This document shows positions 40,638 to 53,792 of a stretch of DNA of 64,000 nucleotides, piece by piece; within the stretch, counting starts at the first letter, position 1; every line of letters begins with the position of its first letter. Source of the stretch: Ichthyophthirius multifiliis. Its lineage: Eukaryota; Ciliophora; Oligohymenophorea; Hymenostomatida. The stretch covers positions 124,001-188,000 of the forward strand of contig NW_004085911.1 in the NCBI RefSeq assembly GCF_000220395.1, given 5' to 3'. The notes under the pieces are model-generated. The model did no database searches. It was not told where the DNA came from and saw nothing but the letters and a program-made list of their open reading frames with translations. A program made the position numbers and the translations under genes.

Positions 40638-40997
40638 GAGTTAAAAATAAGTAAATTTATAAATGCCTTAACCTCTAAAAGTTAATTAAATTAAGACTCT
40701 TTATATTTTACAAGACGTTATTCTTTCTCGAACTCAAATAATTCTACATAAAATTCAGAAAATAATATACATAATATGTATTTAGAATAATTAGATAATG
40801 GTAAAGATAGTCTTTGCTAGTATGGTCCTTTAAAATTAAATGAAATTATAAGCTTAAGGGCTGACTCAATGAATTATCATAAAAATTAATTAAATGAATA
40901 AGATAATAATAATAATAATGATGATGTAAATATTGATTTTAATGATGTAATTGGATAAATAGATTAAGTGTTTCTTAACTTTTGTAAATAAAATTGA
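40638..40997 (+). CDS. Small Asn/Asp-rich protein, start unresolved
   Basis: A plus-strand frame ending at TGA 40995 reads about 119 codons. It is protein-like throughout: FTRRYSFSNSNNST, then MYLEQLDNGKDSLCQYGPL, ISLRADSMNY, an Asn run, and a final acidic helix. No known domain. The first in-frame ATG is at 40776, but the frame is coding-like at least from 40,660. An ATG at 40636 is out of frame by one base, so a short intron or a base slip near the start is likely. Confidence 0.45.
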
Positions 40998-41784
40998 TTT
41001 TATAATAATAAATGTTAACAAATTAATAAAATTTTTTATTAATAATAATATTTAGATATTTTTATAATTTATTAAAATGTTGTTGTTGTTGTTGTTATAC
41101 ATTATATATATAAATAAAAAAAAAAATATTTTTATATTGTATTTTATATGTTTTTATATAAGGTTTTTTTTTTAAAAAAAAAATAATTTTGTGATTTTGG
41201 AGCTTTTATTTTCTATATTATCGAATATTATATTTATAGTATAAATATACTCATTAAAAAATAATATTTTAATTAAAAAATGAATTTAAATTATTTTATT
41301 TTTTTCTTTAACAATTTTATTACATTTTTATTTAATTTATATAATATTTTATATAGATTATATTTCTTACATAATTTTTAAATTTGCATTTAAATAATTA
41401 TATATTATTCTTAAACTCCTAGAAACTCATAAACGTTTATATTTTTTTTATTTTTTTAAATAATTTAAAGAAAAAAATAATTAAAAAATTACCAAATATG
41501 TTTCATAAATTTATATTTAATTAAAGATATATATATATATATATTTAAAATGTTATAAAATTAAAATATTTTTATTTTTTAATTAATAATAGTATTGTTA
41601 TTTATTAATTATTATTAATGATATTTAAAATAAATTATGATTTTATTTTTTTTGAATAAATTATATGTTGGTAGGTAAAGTTTATTTTTTTTAATTTTAA
41701 TTTTATATATTTTACTCTTTTTAACAAAACTTTATATTTATATTAAATATCTAAGGTAATAGCATAATGTTTATAATTAAAAAT
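40998..41784. other. Convergent intergenic region
   Basis: About 790 bp of A/T between convergent small genes, with a (GTT)5 repeat near 41,080. The minus strand lacks TGA over much of this stretch, but that is expected by chance here. Nothing supportable. Confidence 0.45.
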
Positions 41785-42428
41785 TCATAATTAATTATTT
41801 GTTTAAGAATAATATATTTTATATAAAGTACAAATTTTTTATTCTGTAGTAATGTTAAATTCAGATTCTTCAGTAAATTTTTAATAGAGATACTACTATT
41901 TTTTTATTTATTTTGATTTTGAAATAAAAATTTATACTTTTTTATTTTAAATATCTAATAATTTTATTAATTTATAATATTTTTTTTATTCATTTATTCA
42001 TTTTAAATTTTTTATTAATTTGTTCGTTTGCTTATTATATTGAATTCCTTTTTATTATTTTTTGATATATAAATTTTAATTTCTATTAATTTATTATCTA
42101 CTTTTAATATTTCTTATATTTTTGCGAAATTTTAATCAGAAAAATCGTGTTTATATTATATTTGAATATTATTTTAAAGTTAATTATTAGAATTTCTTTT
42201 ATAATTTATTTTTAATTAATTTTATTTTATTTTTATTCGAAAATTTATTAAAACAATCATCTTGATATATCTTAAAATTTATTGTTTACTTTGTTTTTTT
42301 GGATTTTATAAAAATATAGTTTGATTTAATACTTTTTATAAAAATCTATTTGCTTATGGTTATTCATTTATTACCCTTTTATTATTGGAAGCTAATTTTT
42401 TGGTTATTTAATTTTTTTTAAAATACAT
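41785..42428 (-). CDS. Asn/Lys-rich unknown protein
   Basis: Opens at ATG 42426-42428 and reads about 180 residues of Asn/Lys/Ile-rich sequence with protein-like segments (YKHDFSDQNFAKIQEIL, then LIEIKIYISKNNKKEF). Near 41,890 the coding signal shifts frame to ESEFNITTEQKI and ends at TGA 41785. The shift sits beside A runs and implies a short intron or a one-base slip. It is divergent from the ankyrin/EF-hand gene with about 240 bp between starts. No recognised domain; could be decaying. Confidence 0.4.
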
Positions 42429-42665
42429 TTATGAGAAGATAAAATAAGTATTTTATTAGCTTAAAATATAGATTTAAATCTTGTCTTATCTTATCTATTT
42501 ATATAAAAAAAATATTTAATAATACTATATTTTTTTTTTTTTTCCATTTTTTATTTTCTAAATTAGTTTTATTAATAAAATATAAAAATAAGAAACAATT
42601 AATTTTTTGATTTTTAAAAATATTATTTATAAAAAAAAGAAATATATAAATATTAAAAATAAAAA

Positions 42666-45600
42666 ATGGACAAAGAAGAATTAATAACATATGAAAATAT
42701 ATTATATGTAATTAAAAAATTCCAAAAATAAGGTTTTGAAAGTTTAAAATTGGAAGATTTGGCTATTGCCATATCCGTTTCAGATTTTCGAATTCATTTT
42801 TTGAAATAGACAGGTATAGATTGGGTTTAAAAATATGAATTAAAGGCGTTAGAAAAGCTCCGTAAATGTAATTTCGATATGTAGTGGATGTAGTCAGAAA
42901 TTTAAGAAGAATATACTCCTTTATTTAATTATATTAAAAAGGGCGATTTATAAAAAACAAAAGAATTTATATAAAATCATTCACAAATAGAATTAATAAG
43001 GAAAGCATAAGATTCTCATAATCGTTCAGCTTTGCATTTAGCTTCAAAACTAGGTCATACAGTAATTGTAGAATATTTACTTTTATAAGGATTTAGTGTT
43101 TTTAGTCGAGATAAATAATTGCAAACTCCTTTACATCTAGCTGCTTATTATTCTTAGGAATATATTTGCGAATAATTAATTAAAAAAGGTGCTTCTTTGG
43201 AGGCTACAGACATAAAAGTTAATTTAATTAAAATAAAATATTAAATTATATAAAAACTAAGTTTTAAAAGTAATAATATTAAAATTAAAAATATAATAGG
43301 GAAGAGCTCCTTTTCATTATGCATGCTGTAGCTCAAGCTCAAGAATAGTTATTATGTTTATTGGTTTATGCCCAGAAATAGTCGAAAGTGTTGATAATGA
43401 TCTTTTAAATGGATTACATTATGCTGTGTTAAATTCTTCTTAAAAATAAGTAGAAATTATTAGGGCGCTTTTGGATTACGGTGTAAAAGTTAATTAAAGA
43501 GATAAGGATGGAAAGACACCACTTTATTTAGCTTCAGAAACGGGGAAAAGTAGAGTAATTCCGATTTTATTGTAAAAAGGAGCTGATTTATAATTAACTA
43601 ATTATCAAAATCATAAAAATGCACTTGATATTGCGGCTAATGAACGTGTTAGGGAACTTTTGATTGTTTATTCAAATATAAAAAATGAGAAAAATATTAA
43701 ATAGGATGATATTTAATGGATGGATAATGCAATTAAAGGATAAAATTTAATTAAAGAAGTACCTTTTAAAGAAAATATAAATACATAATAAAATACTGTT
43801 AAAAAAAATAATACTTAGAAAAAATTAAAAGAATAATAAGGAACTATTTAAGGTTGGGTAAGAGAAAAGTAATTTTTTTGTTTAAAAAAATAAAAAATTA
43901 TTTATGTGTTATTTTTCTTTTTTTTATAAGGTTTTTTAAATTAATGAAAAATGTATAAGAAGAAGGAATAAAAGTAAACTAACATTTGAAAAAGCCGTTT
44001 ATTTATACAGGAAGTTGGATGGAAAGTATATAAAATGTGGAAGATTTGTACAATTTATTGAGTAATAATATGAATTCTACAGAAGCTACATTGTGTGCTT
44101 TTAATATATTATGTCCATATGAAGGAGAACTTCCAAAAGAAGAATAAAATAAAGAAGTTATTGATAACTTTTATGGAGATGCATGGGGATCATGCTTGAA
44201 GGTTACTTTAGAAACTAAGAAGAAATAAGATGAAGAATTATAAGAAAAAGTTTTTCAGGTTGATGATTTAAAAGAGAAATTAGAAGTCTATGAGAAAATT
44301 TTAAAGGAGAAAACCGAAGAAATGAAAAAGTTAAGATAATAAAATGCAGAAATGAATATAAAATTAGAAGAATATAAAGGAGTTTAAATAAATTAAGCGA
44401 ATTTATAATTACTTTAGGAAATTTAGAAGGAAAACGAGAAGCTTAAATTAGAAATCAGGGTAAAATCTAGAGAATTAATGGAAAAAGATATGGAAATATA
44501 ACTTTAAATGCTAGAAGGGAATAAAGATTTGGGAGAAAAAAAAGACGAGAAGAATAAAAGGGAAGTTTAATTAGAAGAAGAACTTAAAATTTTAAAAATT
44601 GAAAATTAAATGTAGAGATTTAAAGCAGGATAAATTTTCTTAAATGCATTAGATAATAATAATAAAGGAAATAATAATAATAGAGGAAATAATAATAATA
44701 ATTAATAAAAAGTCGATGAAGAATTAAATATTTTTGATGACGATGCAATTATTAATTTATATAAAGCTTTAAAAGAAAATCCTTAACCGAAGTTTATTTA
44801 GAGATTGAAAGATGTAGATAAAGACAAGGATGGGTTTATTAGTTAAAATGAGTTTGTTAAATTTTGTAATTAATTGAATCTTTCTAATTAAGATATTGTT
44901 TCTTTATAAAGGATTGTGGGCTTTTTTGATTAAAAAAAAAGCCTCGGGATAAGCGAGTTTAAGGAAATATTGGAAAGTAGACCTAAATAAAGGTAAATTT
45001 AGGAAGAAATTTTATTCAAGAAAATCCTTTAATGTTTTTAAAAAGATAACATTTCTTTAGAAGAAGTTTTTATTTAGTTAGATTAAGATAATAGTGGAGA
45101 TATATCTCCATAAGAGCTGAAAGAAGGGCTTTAAAATATGAATGCGGATCTTAATTAAGCAGATTATAATTGTCTTTTCAATATATTTGATAGAGATAGA
45201 AATGGGAAGATTTCTTTATAAGAAATGAAGGAGACTATGTAGATTTATTTAGAAAAAATGGAAAAAAAAGTGGAAGAAGAAGTAATGGAATATGAAGAAA
45301 TTTGGATAAAAGAAAATCAGTAATTTTTAATAGAAGAAAAAGATTTAAATTAGAATTAATTTTTATCTTTAAAAAATTAAATTAAAATTCAAATTCCAGG
45401 GTTTAGAGGAAGAATTAACTCGAAAAATGTTTTCTTTAAAATTGCATTAAAAGGAAGTGTAGAAAACTGTATTTTTAAATAAGGAATTATCTAAAATAAT
45501 TTAACTTAAATTGCTTTGAGGTTCACTTTTGAGGAAAATACAAAAATATGTGATATTGGATAGTTTATTAATATTTAAGTATTTTCAAATGAAAAAATTT

Positions 45601-46193
45601 CAGAAAATTCCTTTTTAGGAGAAGTTTTTGTGGCTTGGAAATGTTGTTTAAATACTAAAAATGAATGGAAAATTAATTAAGAATTTAGCTTTGTGAATAA
45701 TGAATATAAAAGAAATAAAAATATTGAAACTAATGGAAGGTTTTTGACAGTTTAATTAATGATTTAGGAAGAACTGGAGCTTAAATAAATTGTAGGAGGA
45801 GGAGGAGTTATTAATGGTAATATTGATGATGTTTATAAAGAATTTATTAAAAAATAAATATTGGAATATATGAAAATGTTAAATAAAAAAAATAATTTTA
45901 AAGAAATACAAGAATATGAAAATGCCGATTAACTTTCTTCTAATGTTGATAATATTTTAAGTATATAATATAATAAAGAAGATATAGATAATATTGATTC
46001 GGAAGTAGTTTTTACACAGAGCAGTATTTTAGTAGAAAATGGATATTAGAATTAGAATAAAGTATAATAAGAAATCGATATTTTAATGAAAAGTATGAAT
46101 TCGGATATTAATGGTATTCTTAATGAATCTGATTTTAAATAAAATATTTAAAATATTAATTCTAATATTAATTCTAATGTTTTAAAGTTTTGA
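42666..46193 (+). CDS. Ankyrin / coiled-coil / EF-hand protein with C2-like tail
   Basis: Three exons give 1,127 residues; introns are 43218-43299 and 43869-43930. Order of parts: an N-terminal helical segment with a SAM-like look (residues 1-100); ankyrin repeats at about 115-350 (SALHLASKLGHTVIVEYLL, TPLHLAAYYSQEYICEQL, GRAPFHYAC, NGLHYAVLNSS, KTPLYLASETGKS); a conserved-looking linker; a coiled coil at about 460-630; and EF-hand loops at about 668 (DVDKDKDGFISQNE), 758 (DQDNSGDISPQE) and 794 (DRDRNGKISLQE), with a degenerate one between the first two. Then a beta-rich region at about 855-985 compatible with a C2 domain. The loops have the standard Asp/Asn ligands and terminal Glu, so calcium binding is expected. 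A calcium-regulated scaffold is the likely role. Only the C2 call is tentative. Confidence 0.88.
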
Positions 46194-46351
46194 TATTATT
46201 TTTTTATTCAAAAAGTAAAGAATATATATTATTATATTTATATTTGTAATTTTTTATAATAAAAATAATTTTAATCTAAAAATGAATATAAACAAATTTA
46301 TTTATATATATATATATATATTTAAAATGTTTCGTATTTAATTTAAAATGT

Positions 46352-49300
46352 ATGGATAATTAATTAAGCAATGTAAATATTACTTGCTCGGATATTTAAT
46401 GTGGATCTATAAATACAGAAATAATTTAAATATAATTAGGAAAAGATGACGTTTCATTATGTTTTCCAGAAAAATAATCTTAAAAAACCACTATAAATTT
46501 AAGAAATATAATATTTAAAGGAAGTTCTGAAAATATATAAGCATTCTTTTAAGCTAGTATTATAATGTTCTAAAATATATAAATGCTAAATTTTAATAAC
46601 TTAAATATTGAATGCTTTTAAGATTGCATTTTTTCCTAAAATACAAAATTAGATATAAAAAAAGAGATTAATATATATTCAGGAGGAAATATATAAACAG
46701 AAGAAACATAAATAGAATCAGAAATATGCTAAATATTTGCATAAATTGAGACCAAATTGAAAAATAATTCAAAAATAAATATAAAATAACATAAATGTAA
46801 AAATTAAAGCGATGAAAACAAAAAAATTACAAGTGTTTTAACAGAATAAAATCAATTCGAAATTGAAAAAATTCTTTAAAAGTATAATGTGAAATCCATT
46901 AAAGATTTTTTATAACTTTTAAAACAAGATTTCACTTTTTATATTTTCTCAATTTAAGCTTTGTCATTGGAATAAAATGTTTCAGTATTATCTAGTAATA
47001 TTGGTATTTATACATAGTTATTAAATATTTAACCGAATTCTGTAATTTCGGCTTCCGGAAAAGGCTGTAAAGGAACATAAGGACCTGGAGGAGGCACAAT
47101 AGATATCTCTATGAGCGAAAATCTACATTGCGGTGGTGCAGGTGGTTCTTTTGGATCAGCAGGGGGGTCTCCTGGATCTCAGAAGGAAATTTATAATGAT
47201 TTATGTGCTAAAATTTAAAGTAAAAAAGGTTATGGAAACCCTTTGTATCCAATTTTCGAAGGAAGTGGTGGAGGAGGATTTATTGTTGGAATGGAAGAAA
47301 AAGATGTAGTACTAAATGCAGGATTCGGAGGGGGGTTTATATATGTTGAAAGTATAAAAATAATGCTTGAAGGGATAATAAAAGCAGATGGAATTAGTCC
47401 TGAAAAACCCGAATATATGCATTTAGGATCAGGTTCGGGTGGATCAATTTAACTTCATGGAGTTTTTATAGAAGGAGTAAATGGAATTATTAGTGCTAAT
47501 GGAGGAGAAAATACAGGAATTGGGGGAGAAGGGGGTGCTGGCAGAATTCTAATTAATTAAACTAAATGGTATAGTGAGAATTTTTATCCAGAAAAAATAG
47601 GAATTTTAGTATCTGTTTAATAAGGGGGAAGAAAAAATGTTATAAAAAATCAAATATAGGTTTTCAATGGAACTATTTTTAGTAACCCGTGCTTGCCTGG
47701 ATACGAACCGTATAAAGGACTTTTTTAGTGTAAGAAATGTAGTTTAGGGAAGTATAAAAAAAGTGTGGGAAGAGATATGTGTTTGGATTGTGAAAATGAA
47801 AATAAGGAGAGATTAGAGTTTGTAAAAGAAGACTTTTTGTAAAAAAGGGAGTGTAGTTATGTCTGTAAGAGTGGCTTTAAGAGTATCAAAAGGAATAATG
47901 ATAAGAATATAGTCTGTTTAGAAAATTTCGAATATTTTTTAGCAATAATGGGAAATGAGAATGTCGTATATGGGTTGGGAATGGTAATTTTGAGTATTTT
48001 AATAAATATAGGAATGTATATTTTGAGGAAAAGAAAATAAGGGAGAATTCTTTAGAAATATCAAAGAGGTTTTGGGGAAGAAAATAGTTTTGAAGAAGAT
48101 TTTGAACATTTTAATCTATAAGATATTACTTTTCATGAAAAGAGAATGTTTTTAGATGGAAATAATGAGCCTTCTTGCCCTTTTAAGATAAACGAAGCTT
48201 TAAAAAAGGATTGTTTATGTTTTTTAAATAGAAAATTTTTTTGTAGAGATGAAGACTTGGAAAATGATGTTTTTGAAAAAATAAATTAAGTTTTTTAATT
48301 TGGGAAGGTTAGTGTATTTTTATTGGGGTTTTTGAAGATTTTTTTCCCATTTTTTTATTATAAGATTTTACTTTAGATAAAAATGAGAAAAGTTTTAGTA
48401 GCTGAAGGGATTTTCTTTCAATATTTAAGGGAAAATTTCACAAAAAGGGATTTTTGGATCAAGTTTACATACAATAAAAATTTCGATTAGGTTTTTTTGG
48501 ATTATATAGACTATACGAAGACTAAATTATAATGGAATATAGAATAAAAAATGCCGGTTTTGATACTTTTTTAGGGAAATGGATAGTTTATGAATCCTTT
48601 TTGTATAAATATGGAAGATTCTATGTTTTTATATTTAATTTAATATCTAAGGGCGTAGAGAGATAAAGGATTTTATAATTATGAAGAGGAAAATGAAGAA
48701 ATAGAAGAAAATAGAGAAAAATGTGAAGAATTGGTAAAGCTTGAGAGGTTTTTTAAAATTTTGGAGATAAAAAGTAGAAAAATAAACATTTTAGAGACTT
48801 TTGAGAAATTCTGTGAAAGCTTTGAGGAATTTTTAGATGTTGTAAAGGAATATGAAAAGGAAGTTTTTGAAAAATTTGGGACCTTTTTATAAGTTTGTGT
48901 ACATGTTTTAAATGAGGAAAATGGGAAAGTGTTTGTTTTGGGAAATGAAGATGATGTTAAAAAAGATAAATATTTAAAAAAGTTAAAAAATAATTATGGG
49001 ATAGAAACTTTTAGTGGAAAATATCTATTATTTTTTCTAAAAAAAGAATCAATAATTGTGGGTTCTTTTATGAGAAAAATCTGGATAATATTAATGATTA
49101 AATTAAATGGGTTTGCTTTGATGAACATGATGATTTGAGTATGTTTAAATAAAAAGTTGAAAGAAATAGAAGTACTTCTTATGATATTTAATATTATGAA
49201 GATTATTATTAAAATTATTTAGGATAAGAAAAGTAACATTAAGGATTTTGGGAAGTATTTTAGGGTTTTGCGACATTCTTTTATTATTATTTAGTTATTT

Positions 49301-49822
49301 CTAAGTCCTTCTTTTTAAAATATAGGGAATTTAAAAAAATCGAAAAGGTTTGTGTATTGAAGATTATTCTTTTTTTAGTCTTTATTGTTAAATTGGTAAT
49401 ATATTTATTCCATTATTTCATTTGTTTACTAATTTTTATTTTTTATATAGTTTTCTATTTATGTTATATTAATATTTCCTTATAATGATTTGCAAGATAA
49501 AAATAATTTCTATTTTAGTATTGCAATAATTTAAATGTGTATTTATCCATTTGCATGTATTTTGTCACCTTTTTATTTGATTTTTTGGATTGTTTAAGAA
49601 GATGAATTTTAATATGGAAAATATTTCGCTTTACTTAATTTTATGGAAATTATAAATTCGTTTATTGTTTTCGTATTAAGTATTATTGAATATTTGATTT
49701 ATTTAGAGTTTAATATTTTAAAAGGAAGTTAGACTTTTTATTTTGTTTTTAACGTCTTTTCAGGATATTTAGCTAGTTTATTTATTTTAAGAATTTAAAA
49801 AGAAACTTCTTTATTTAATTGA
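46352..49822 (+). CDS. Large Gly/Cys-rich multi-pass surface protein
   Basis: Starts at the best ATG (46352); intron 49396-49450; TGA at 49820. About 1,137 residues. An N-terminal beta-rich extracellular part carries Cys and many potential Asn-glycosylation sites. A Gly-rich block follows at about residues 240-410 (GPGGGT, GGGGFIVG, GSGSGGS, GGEGGAGR). Then a Cys-rich module, CLPGYEPYKGLFQCKKC and LGKYKKSVGRDMCLDC, of the ephrin-receptor-like GCC2/GCC3 type, and several membrane segments at the C-terminus. The architecture recurs among ciliate putative transmembrane proteins; function unknown, possibly adhesion or sensing. A signal peptide is not seen at this start, so an upstream exon may be missing. 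Frame slips by one base at an A7 run near 49,040. Codons such as GGG are unusually frequent here. Confidence 0.75.
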
Positions 49823-50025
49823 ATATTTTTTGTTATTTTAAATTTAATATATGTATATTTTTTTTTAATATTAATTTTACTTTGATTTATATTTATTTAA
49901 AAAAAAAAAAAAAGTAAAACTTTTTTTTTTTTTATATAGAAATAATTAATTAATATTTTATATTTGTATATATATTTTATTTAAAAAAAAAAATAAGTAA
50001 AAAAAATTTTTACTATTAAATAAAA

Positions 50026-50887
50026 ATGTTTAAAAATACATTTTAATCAGGATTCCTTTCAATATTATATTCAATAGGGTACAAAATATATATTTTTTTT
50101 AAATAAACAAATAATAAATGTTTTTTTTGTTTTAAAAAAAAAATATAATAAAAGATCCAAACCTTTATAAATATGGGATAAAAGCAGTAAAAAAAATATT
50201 AATTAAAATAAATTCTAACAAAAACAAAAAAAATAGTTAGAAATGGTCACATAAAAAGAATTACAGATTAAGATATCCTTTCAAGTGTTTTAGAAATAAT
50301 GGGAACTAATGTTTCTACTAATTTTATAACTGCGCCAGCAGATCCGAAAGAAACATTAGGAATAAAATTACCATTTTTAGTTATGATCATAAAGAATGTA
50401 AAAAATTATAATAAATAAAATATCAAATTAATTACATATTTAATATAGTTAAAAAAATATTTCACATTCGAAGTATAAGTTTTAGATGATAAAAATGTCA
50501 GAAGAAGATTTAGAGCTTCCAACTATTAATCTACTACAAGAGTTAAGCCTTTTATTTGTACTATGTAAGCCCTTTTTTTTTTTTTTTTAATATATTATAT
50601 AAATTTTTAAAGGCCTATGAGATTAGATGAAGGATGGAATTAAATTTAATTTAATCTTTCTGATTTTACAAGAAGGGCTTATGCAACTAATTATATTGAA
50701 ACTTTGAGAGTTTAAATTCATGCGAATTGTAGAATTAGAAGAATTTACTTTTCTGATAGACTATATTCTGAAGAAGAATTACCACCAGAGTTTAAATTAT
50801 TTTTACCAATATAAGTATTTTATTTAGAAAATATATATTTTTTTAAATTTTTTTTAATATTTTTAGGGATAAAAAAACAATTCTTGA
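50026..50887 (+). CDS. CFAP20: Cilia- and flagella-associated protein 20
   Basis: Six exons (introns 50079-50154, 50187-50236, 50398-50448, 50565-50612, 50815-50866) give about 195 residues, nearly identical to CFAP20/BUG22 from other eukaryotes: [119 protein letters not shown]20 is a microtubule inner protein of the axonemal doublet (at the A-B inner junction) and affects tubulin modification and ciliary motility. That role comes from the family. The intron density contrasts with the intronless TTLL gene that follows. The last intron sits only 21 bases before the stop. Confidence 0.97.
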
Positions 50888-52880
50888 TTTTTTGTTAGAA
50901 ATATAAAAATGCTCTATACAATTATTTTTATTACATTTTTTATATTATTTATTAATTGTAACTTTTTTTTTTAGTATTATGAATATTTCTCATTTTTGTT
51001 CATTAACATTATTTATATAATAAATATTAAACAAAAAATATTTTTAATATGAAAGTGAGATATTGATAAGATCATTTAAGTTTTATTACTTTATATGTAT
51101 ATAAAATTAATTGTAATAAGGTTTTTTATATAACAAAAATATAGTGTTTTAATAAATTTATAAAATTAATAATTTTTACTTAATTAAAAATAATAAAAAT
51201 TTGTTGAAAAATTAAACAAAATACAAGATATAAACTTACAAATAAACTCCTTGTTAAATAATAATAAAAAAAATAAATAGAAAATTTTTTATAAGATAAT
51301 GACTTTGTGAAAGAAAATGTATTTTTAGGAAAGTATTTGTATAAAACGAACATAATTAAATTAAACTAAAGAACATTTCTCTATTAAATAAATTTTTATA
51401 AAGTAAATACTAAATAGAATTTTTCAGTATAAATTTTTAAGATAGAAATAAAATATAAAAATTTATAAATAATTTACATATTTATATATACATGTTATTC
51501 AATTATTTTTAAAATAAAAAATACGTAGGCATATATTTATTATATGAATATGCTAAAAACGGGAATTTATTTTCACTTTTAAAAAAACGTAAACAAAAAA
51601 ATTAAAAAATTGCTTTTTCATTATTCTTTTAAATTTATTTAGCAATAGAAATTTAAAAAGAATATTATATATAAAGATTAGAATAATAATAGATAAATAG
51701 TATATTTATAATATCCGAAAATTTAAATATATTGAGAAGAAACAAATAGTATATTTAATATAAGTAATGCCTATAAGAATATTTAATAAAAATAATATAA
51801 GGTATGTTAAAAAGATATGAAGAAAAAAAAAATTGGCTTTAAATATACTTAAGCATAAATGGATAAAGGAAAATTATAAATTCTATAATATTAGGAAGAA
51901 TGAATATGATACTAAAGTTAATAAATAGGATTTAGTTTATTTATTAATAAAGAAAATTAAGATGTAAAAAATTATTAAATGTATTATAAAAGTTAAATAA
52001 AAATATTAAATAATGATATTATTTGGATATTCAAAAGTCTGTTTTAATATATATTTAAGCTTAATAAGAAAAGGATTATCTATAAAAGTAAACATTTATT
52101 GAATAAAATTAAATTAATAAAAAAGTACATTAAAATATTATATTTTGTAAAATGAAATTGGATATATAAAAAATTTTCTTATTGCTTTTGAAATTTTGGA
52201 TATTATAATAAAAATTATATTTTTGAAAAAAAAATACATAATTATTTTATATTTATATGTATTTAATTATTATATTAATAATAATTTGTTTATTTATATA
52301 TTATATTTTATATTTTTTTATTAATTTTTTATTTTTATTTTATTTTATTAATTTATTTTGAAAGATAATTTTCGAATTTTAACTTTTTTTTATATTAAAT
52401 TCTTTTAATAAATCATATATATAAAATAAAAATTATTTATATAATTATTAATAATTATATTTTCATATTTTTACTAATAATAAAATACAAATACAAATTA
52501 TAATTTATTTTTATATAATATATATAAAGAGGGAATTTTTTTATTTTTTTAAATAAAAATACTGTTTTATTTAGTTGTAAAAAATTAAAATTTTATTAAT
52601 TACTTATATAATTTTAATAATTTTTATTTTATTCTATAAATATTATATTTTTTTATATATATAAAAATAAAATTTTTTAATTAATTTTTATTAGTACACT
52701 TGGAAATATTTTTTATTGACTTTTTATATTTAATTTTTTATTAAAATAAATTTAATTTAAATATTTTTTTTTTTTTTTAATTAAATTAAATTTAATTTTA
52801 TAAAATTAATAGTTTATAATAATAAATTTATTTTATATGTACTTAAAATAATAATCAATGCATTTTCAAAAATTAATTCT
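50888..52880. other. Intergenic, A/T-rich
   Basis: About 2 kb downstream of CFAP20. Mostly A/T. Near 51,800-52,100 one plus frame gives about 90 protein-like codons (KKLALNILKHKWIKENYK onwards) without a clear start or homologue. I treat it as an unproven trace rather than a gene. Confidence 0.4.
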
Positions 52881-52884
52881 TTTA

Positions 52885-53697
52885 TATTAAACTTTTTGAA
52901 TTAATCGAAATAAATTTTAAGCAACTCATATAAAGTTACGCTAATTGTATGAAATAAAATATGATAAACTAATTTTTTTTCAACCACAATCAATTTTAGC
53001 TACCTTAATCTAAACAAAACCATATATATTGGCATTAAACTTATAGTTAGATGCATATGAAAATCAACTTTTTCTTTAAAGTTCTATAAAATATAACTAT
53101 ATACCTCAAATAAAAGAAGAAATAATCCTTTAAAAATAAGAAACCTTACTTGAATAGCAAATCATGATATATAGTAAATAATTAGAAAGGCAAACAAATA
53201 ATTTAAAGCCAAAGAATAAAGTACGTATATTTAGAGGAGCAAATAAATGAATATAATAACATTAATTAACAAAACTCTTAAATTCTTTTTAAAAATATTC
53301 ATCAAGGGAATTAAGAACTTGTTTTTAGCTTTTAGTTAAATATAAAAAAGACAGGCAATATTTTCCTTATAATTTTATTAAAATAATAAGTTATTAAATT
53401 CTTTTTAAAATGATAGATTGATTTAATGTTTATAATAATTATAATTTCTATTAATTTTTTATTAGAAGTGTGGCCTATATGGAAAAAAAAAATATGTTTT
53501 TATGCGCTTGATAGAAGTTAATATTGTAAAGATTTCCCTTTTTAAATAAAAATGCAATTTTTATAGCCTTAAAAATTATTAATTAGGTAGCTTTGTTATA
53601 ATTATTTTTGATATGTATTTCTATTATATTTAATATTTATTAATTTTTATCTCTCTCTAATGTTAGAAAAATAATATGTTTATATGTTTTTATTGAT
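52885..53697 (+). other. Possible unrecognised gene or gene remnant
   Basis: Two plus-strand stretches have clearly higher G/C and protein-like composition than their surroundings. One ends at TGA 53248 and includes SILATLIQTKPYILALNLQL, EEIILQKQETLLEQQ and KPKNKVRIFRGANK. The other, about 53,255-53,690 in another frame, includes KCGLYGKKKYVFMRLIEV. A GTACGT donor near 53,221 and an AAG acceptor near 53,301 could join them. No start codon or family was recognised. It could be the 3' part of a gene with missing 5' exons, or a decaying copy. Confidence 0.35.
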
Positions 53698-53792
53698 AAA
53701 AAAAACAAATTTTATTATATATAATATAAGTAAAGATATTTTAATTAAATAAAAAAAATTAAAAATTTAAAAAAAATAAAAATATAGAAAAA

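Noticed and set aside
41100-41780. Continuation of the minus-strand Asn/Lys-rich frame for more than 200 further codons
   Set aside because: Absence of TGA is expected by chance in sequence this poor in G; the composition loses protein character after about 41,785.
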